Shown in pieces: positions 60,556-64,000 of a stretch of DNA of 64,000 nucleotides. Under the pieces are notes generated by a model that worked only from the letters and a program-made list of their open reading frames with translations, did not search any database and was not told the origin of the DNA. How positions within the stretch are numbered: the stretch's first letter is position 1; each line of letters begins with the position of its first letter. The DNA is from Streptomyces curacoi (lineage in GTDB: Bacteria; Actinomycetota; Actinomycetes; Streptomycetales; Streptomycetaceae), in the NCBI RefSeq assembly GCF_001513975.1, contig NZ_KQ947989.1, forward strand, positions 62,001 through 126,000. Direction: 5' to 3'. The position numbers and the translations under genes are program-made.

Positions 60556-61653
60556 ATGGAGCACGCACTCAGTCCCACGACCCTCACCGAGCTGCGGCGC
60601 CCGCGCCCCTATCCGGCCGTGTCCGTGCTGACGCCCACCCATCGCCGAGAGCCCTATCGGGCCCAGGACCAGGTCCGGCTGCGCAATGTCGTGGCCGAGG
60701 CGAAGAAACAGCTGGAGGCCGATCCCTCGGTCACCCGCGAACGACGGGCGGAGGTCGAGCGACAGCTCGACCAGGCCCTCGCCGAGGTCGATCTCACCTA
60801 TGCCGAGGACGGTCTGGTGATCTTCGCCGCTCCGGGCGAACACCAGGTGTGGTCCCTCGCCCGCACGGTGCCCGAGCGCGTGGTGCTCTCGGACACCTTC
60901 CTGACCCGCAACCTCGTCTCCGCGCACGCCGCCGAGCGGCCGTACTGGGTGCTCTCGGTCTCCGCCGACCGCGTCACCCTGTGGAACGGCACCCTGGACC
61001 GCGTCACCGAGGCCCGCGTCGGCGGCTTCCCGCTGACCAGGGGCGTCGAGAACTTCGACGCCGAGCGCCAGGAGCGGATCGGCGACATGCCGAGCACGTT
61101 CCGCGACGAGGGCACCCGCCACTTCCTCAAGGACGCGGACTCCGCCATGAGCGCGATCCTCCGGCGCGATCCACGGCCGGTGTACATCACCGGCGAGCCG
61201 GCGGCGCTGTCCCTGCTGGACGAGATCGGCGGCGTCACCAAGGACGCCGTGCACATCCAGCACGGCGGGCTCGCGCACGGCACGCGCGAGGCGGTGTGGC
61301 AGGCCGTCCGGCCGCGGATCACCGCCGAGAACCGCAGGAACGCCGACGCGGTGACGCGGGAACTCGTCGCCGCCCGTGGCCGCAAGGCGTTCGCGGCCGG
61401 TGTCGACGAGGTCTGGCGCAGCGCCCGCGAGGGCCGGATCCGCCTGCTGGCCGTCGAGGAGAACTACCGGGTGACGGTGCGCGCCGAGGGCGGCGACCAT
61501 CTGATCCCGGCCGACAGCGGCGACCTCGACGCCCGCGAGGACATCGTGGACGAGATCGTCGAGCAGTGCCTGGAGACCGGTGCCGAGGTCCGTTTCGTAC
61601 CGGACGGCACGCTGAGCGACACCCAGGGGATCGCCGGGGTGCTGCGGTACTGA
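60556..61653 (+). CDS. baeRF3-like archaeo-eukaryotic release-factor-family protein
   Basis: This 365-residue protein matches the bacterial archaeo-eukaryotic release factor (baeRF3-like) group. An N-terminal domain starts LRRPRPYPAVSVLTPTHRREPYR. A middle eRF1-like fold has the FLTRNLVSAHAAERPYWVLSVSADRVTLW region, and an L7Ae-like C-terminal domain ends in the GAEVRFVPDGTLSDTQGIAGVLRY segment. The family is proposed to act in ribosome rescue or translation stress; this is not proven. The GGQ motif of true release factors is absent. Start ATG 60556. It stands alone. Confidence 0.8.
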   Translation: MEHALSPTTLTELRRPRPYPAVSVLTPTHRREPYRAQDQVRLRNVVAEAKKQLEADPSVTRERRAEVERQLDQALAEVDLTYAEDGLVIFAAPGEHQVWSLARTVPERVVLSDTFLTRNLVSAHAAERPYWVLSVSADRVTLWNGTLDRVTEARVGGFPLTRGVENFDAERQERIGDMPSTFRDEGTRHFLKDADSAMSAILRRDPRPVYITGEPAALSLLDEIGGVTKDAVHIQHGGLAHGTREAVWQAVRPRITAENRRNADAVTRELVAARGRKAFAAGVDEVWRSAREGRIRLLAVEENYRVTVRAEGGDHLIPADSGDLDAREDIVDEIVEQCLETGAEVRFVPDGTLSDTQGIAGVLRY

Positions 61654-61699
61654 CACGGGAGCGGCGAGGAGGCGGCGGCAGCAGCAGCCCGGCGCCTCC

Positions 61700-62113
61700 T
61701 CACACGCTGCCGAAGAGCGCGCTGAGGCCCCGCTCGACGACCGCCCCGAGGTCCTCCTCGCCGGCCGCGACCACCGCGTACGTCCGCAGCAGGAAGCGGT
61801 TGAGGGCGGCGGTGTCGAACTGGAGCAGGGCCATGCCGTAGGGCGAGTGCAGCTCCAGGACCGTACGCTCCTCACCGCACGGCCAGATGTGCACGTCACC
61901 GTCACCGGCCGGCCCGCGCAGCCCCGTCTCCAGCAGGCTGCGGGCGAAGGTCCAGGTGGCGCCCCGGCCGTCGAGAGAGACCTCGCCCGGGAAGTCGATG
62001 TGCACCGCCAGCGGGTCCGTGGAGGCGTAGCGCAGCTTGGCGGGGACGGGGAGTTCACGCTCCCCGCCGGTGATCAGGCGGGCACGGGCGGGCTGCTCGA
62101 GGGCGATGTCCAT
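61700..62113 (-). CDS. SsgA-like (SALP) sporulation/cell-division regulator
   Basis: This 137-residue protein has the SsgA-like domain: RLRYASTDPLAVHIDF-type strands (here KLRYASTDPLAVHIDFPGEV), the WTFARSLLETGLRGPAGDGDVHIWP core and HSPYGMALLQFDTAALNRFL. SALPs are found only in sporulating actinomycetes and steer cell-wall synthesis and septation. Which of SsgA-G it corresponds to cannot be told. GGGGAGACC lies before the ATG at 62113. The 431-bp gap upstream (62114-62544) has a low-GC patch near 62180-62240, probably its promoter. Confidence 0.9.
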   Translation of the reverse strand: MDIALEQPARARLITGGERELPVPAKLRYASTDPLAVHIDFPGEVSLDGRGATWTFARSLLETGLRGPAGDGDVHIWPCGEERTVLELHSPYGMALLQFDTAALNRFLLRTYAVVAAGEEDLGAVVERGLSALFGSV

Positions 62114-62544
62114 GGGCGGTCTCCCCTGCGGTCGGAGGTCGGACGGTGATTGCCGCTGTGCCTTTAGGACCCCGCAGACGCCCTTCGCATTACACCGAAG
62201 CGGACATCATTTATGTGAGCTGCATCACCCCCGAAGAATGCAACCCCCGAACCGACGCCCTGCGCCGCCACACCCCTGGAACATCCGACCGTCGAACACT
62301 CGAATGAGCGCCGCACAATCGGCCCAACGGACCGTCAAATCACGTACCGGGCCTACGACTTGATCCACCGCGTGACGTACGCCATGCGCAGGCCGCGACC
62401 CCTCCGTGGAGACTCTGGCATATGCCGGACGCACCACCGTATCGGGTGTTGCCAAATCCCTTACAGGGCGTCGCGGGCTGTGCAACAGTCGTAACCGGTC
62501 CTTCCGTCAGCCTTGGTCGTACCGTCCTCGCATCGGAGTGCGTC
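62114..62544. other. 431-bp divergent intergenic region
   Basis: This gap separates the SsgA-like gene from the PAS-PP2C gene. It includes a low-GC patch at about 62180-62240 and another around 62420-62500. I see no complete small gene, RNA gene or strong palindrome in it. Confidence 0.4.
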
Positions 62545-63975
62545 ATGCCGTCCCATCTCTCTGCGGACCGCCCCGCCGCTCAGCCGCCCGGACGCGGCTC
62601 GGTCGACGCGCTCATATCGCAGACGCGACGGCTCAGGGGCGATGTCGACGCCGTACGACGGGACACGCAGAGCGACGGTTCGGACCCGCGGGAGCGCTGG
62701 CAGCGGGCGCTGTGCGACCTCGCACTGCACCAGCTCAACGACCTCGACGAGCACCTGGCGCAACTGCGGGACGGCCCGGCCCCCGGCTCCCCGGCACCCG
62801 TGGAACCGTCCACCGACCGGGCCGTGCCGTCCGCTCCCCGGCGTGGCTCGCTGCTCAGCCGGGTCGGCAGCGCGGAGTGGAACCTGCTGACGGACGAGGT
62901 GAGTTGGTCCGGCGAGCTCTACCAGATCCTCGGGCGGGACCCCGCCGCTCCGCCGCTCACGCTGGACGAGCTGCCGTCCCTGGTGTTCGAGGAGGACCGG
63001 CCGAAGCTGACGGCGATGGTCACCGGCTGCCTCGTCGACGCCAAGCCCATCGACGGGGAGTTCCGGATCGTCCGGCCGGACGGCGAGGTCCGGACGGTGC
63101 ACATGATGGGCGAGCCCGTGCTCGACACTGACGGCAGCACCGCCTCGATGTGGGCCGTGCTGCGGGACGTCAGCGAACTGCGCCGCAGCCAGCGGGCGGT
63201 GAGCGAGACCCGTGACTCGCTCCAGCGCCACCGGCACCAGGCGCAGACCGAGCACCGGCTCGCGGTCGAGCTGCAGGAAGCCGTGCTACCGCCATGGCGC
63301 GGCTCCCTGCGGCTCCCGCACCAGGGGCCTCGGACACTGGACCTCGCGGCCCACCGGCTGCCGTCGTCGACCAGCGCGCTGATCGGCGGCGACTGGTACG
63401 ACACGCTCGAACTGGCCGACGGCCAAACCCTGTTGAGCGTCGGCGACCTCACCGGCCACGGCGTCGCCGTCGCGTCGGGCATGGCGACCCTGCTGGGCGC
63501 CGTGCGCGGCATGGCGATGGCGGGGACCCAGCCCGGGCAACTGATGTCCTGGCTCAACCAGTTACTCGACGCCACCGTCCAGCCCGCCCTCGGCAGCGCC
63601 GTCTGCTGCCGCTACCGACCGCAGACCCGCACCCTGACCTGGGCGCAGGCCGGACACCCCGCCCCGCTGCTGTTCCGCGACGGGACGGGGCGCAGCCTGA
63701 ACGCGCCGAACGGCGTCCTGCTCGGCGCCACCTCGGGCGCCGTCTACACACAGGCCGAAGAGACCCTGGAGGTGGGCGACCTGCTCCTGCTGCACACGGG
63801 CGGACTGGTGCCGGGGCACAGCGGAGCCGACTCCGCGAACCGCATCCTCGACCTGGGCCCACGCTTCGCCGAGGCACGTACCGCACAGGACTGCCTGCGG
63901 CTGGTCGTGGAGGAGTTCGGCGAGAGCGAGCGCGAGGACGACGCCTGCGTGCTCGTGGCCAGGGTGACGTCCTAG
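62545..63975 (+). CDS. PAS-domain PP2C (SpoIIE-type) phosphatase
   Basis: This 476-residue soluble protein starts with a helical segment (about 15-75). A PAS domain (about 105-215: SAEWNLLTDEVSWSGELYQIL, then DGEFRIVRPDGEVRTVHM) is joined by a coiled coil to a SpoIIE/RsbU-type PP2C phosphatase (about 250-475). The metal-binding GGDWYDTLEL and VGDLTGHGVA, and the late EDDACVLVARV Asp pair, are all intact. It should turn a sensed signal into dephosphorylation of an anti-anti-sigma factor. Start ATG 62545 with GGAG seven bases upstream. Confidence 0.9.
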   Translation: MPSHLSADRPAAQPPGRGSVDALISQTRRLRGDVDAVRRDTQSDGSDPRERWQRALCDLALHQLNDLDEHLAQLRDGPAPGSPAPVEPSTDRAVPSAPRRGSLLSRVGSAEWNLLTDEVSWSGELYQILGRDPAAPPLTLDELPSLVFEEDRPKLTAMVTGCLVDAKPIDGEFRIVRPDGEVRTVHMMGEPVLDTDGSTASMWAVLRDVSELRRSQRAVSETRDSLQRHRHQAQTEHRLAVELQEAVLPPWRGSLRLPHQGPRTLDLAAHRLPSSTSALIGGDWYDTLELADGQTLLSVGDLTGHGVAVASGMATLLGAVRGMAMAGTQPGQLMSWLNQLLDATVQPALGSAVCCRYRPQTRTLTWAQAGHPAPLLFRDGTGRSLNAPNGVLLGATSGAVYTQAEETLEVGDLLLLHTGGLVPGHSGADSANRILDLGPRFAEARTAQDCLRLVVEEFGESEREDDACVLVARVTS

Positions 63976-64000
63976 AACTCACCGGAAGCAAGGCCTGGAA

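Noticed and set aside
1..64000. Integrase, transposase, tRNA-linked attachment site or plasmid genes
   Set aside because: None was found in any frame; there is no tRNA or rRNA gene and no insertion sequence in the window that I can recognise.

Overview
The window is high-GC DNA that reads as a Streptomyces chromosome. The evidence is a two-domain chaplin with a sortase tail, an SsgA-like sporulation protein, a streptophobe membrane protein, a ClpP3/ClpP4/PopR protease module, a 2-methylisoborneol (earthy odour) operon with its encapsulin shell, and many GTG/TTG starts. The many small single-gene units, sugar-scavenging loci and decayed genes suggest an accessory or chromosome-arm setting; that last point is inference.

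Layout. 1-1.8 kb: end of a VOC protein and a zinc alcohol dehydrogenase. 2.0-5.4 kb: 2-methylisoborneol operon (family 2B encapsulin, terpene cyclase, GPP C-methyltransferase). 5.4-8.4 kb: SGNH lipoprotein, PhnB-like protein, epoxide hydrolase. 8.5-10.4 kb: clpP3-clpP4 and convergent popR, with a PopR-type operator. 10.6-20.4 kb: mixed single genes (anti-sigma kinase, streptophobe, aldo/keto reductase and LysR pair, DinB, adenosine deaminase, sphingomyelinase). 20.4-25.2 kb: xyloside locus with GH43, two aldo/keto reductases and a LacI regulator, plus a 22-bp palindrome. 25.2-27.5 kb: decayed pirin/DoxX/MarR remnants beside an intact MarR. 27.6-29.9 kb: large secreted BNR-fold glycosidase with twin operators. 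29.9-35.4 kb: PP2C phosphatase, GAPDH, GlxA-type regulator, broken LysR, P450. 35.4-42.3 kb: GH42, ABC sugar transporter and LacI, whose promoter carries the same operator as the secreted glycosidase. 42.4-44.1 kb: a second scar zone (NmrA, MarR and permease fragments). 44.1-51.4 kb: chitinase, ECF42-type sigma factor with its DGPF partner, small membrane proteins, kinase-like, epimerase and GNAT genes. 51.5-56.6 kb: a very large membrane protein joining PAS, GGDEF and EAL domains to an alpha-oxoamine-synthase-type PLP enzyme, translationally coupled to a small-molecule methyltransferase. 56.6-64 kb: GNAT, chaplin, secreted peptidase, baeRF-like protein, SsgA-like protein and a PAS-PP2C phosphatase.

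The most unusual item is the PAS-GGDEF-EAL-aminotransferase fusion with its overlapping methyltransferase, which looks like a c-di-GMP enzyme physically tied to synthesis of a small amino-ketone-type product. Other main points are a shared TGACTGCGCAGTCA operator linking two sugar loci 14.5 kb apart, a 2-MIB synthase with an altered metal motif, a ClpP4 lacking its catalytic histidine, and a recurring pattern in which the 3' end of a gene, with its stop codon, is tandemly repeated just downstream.
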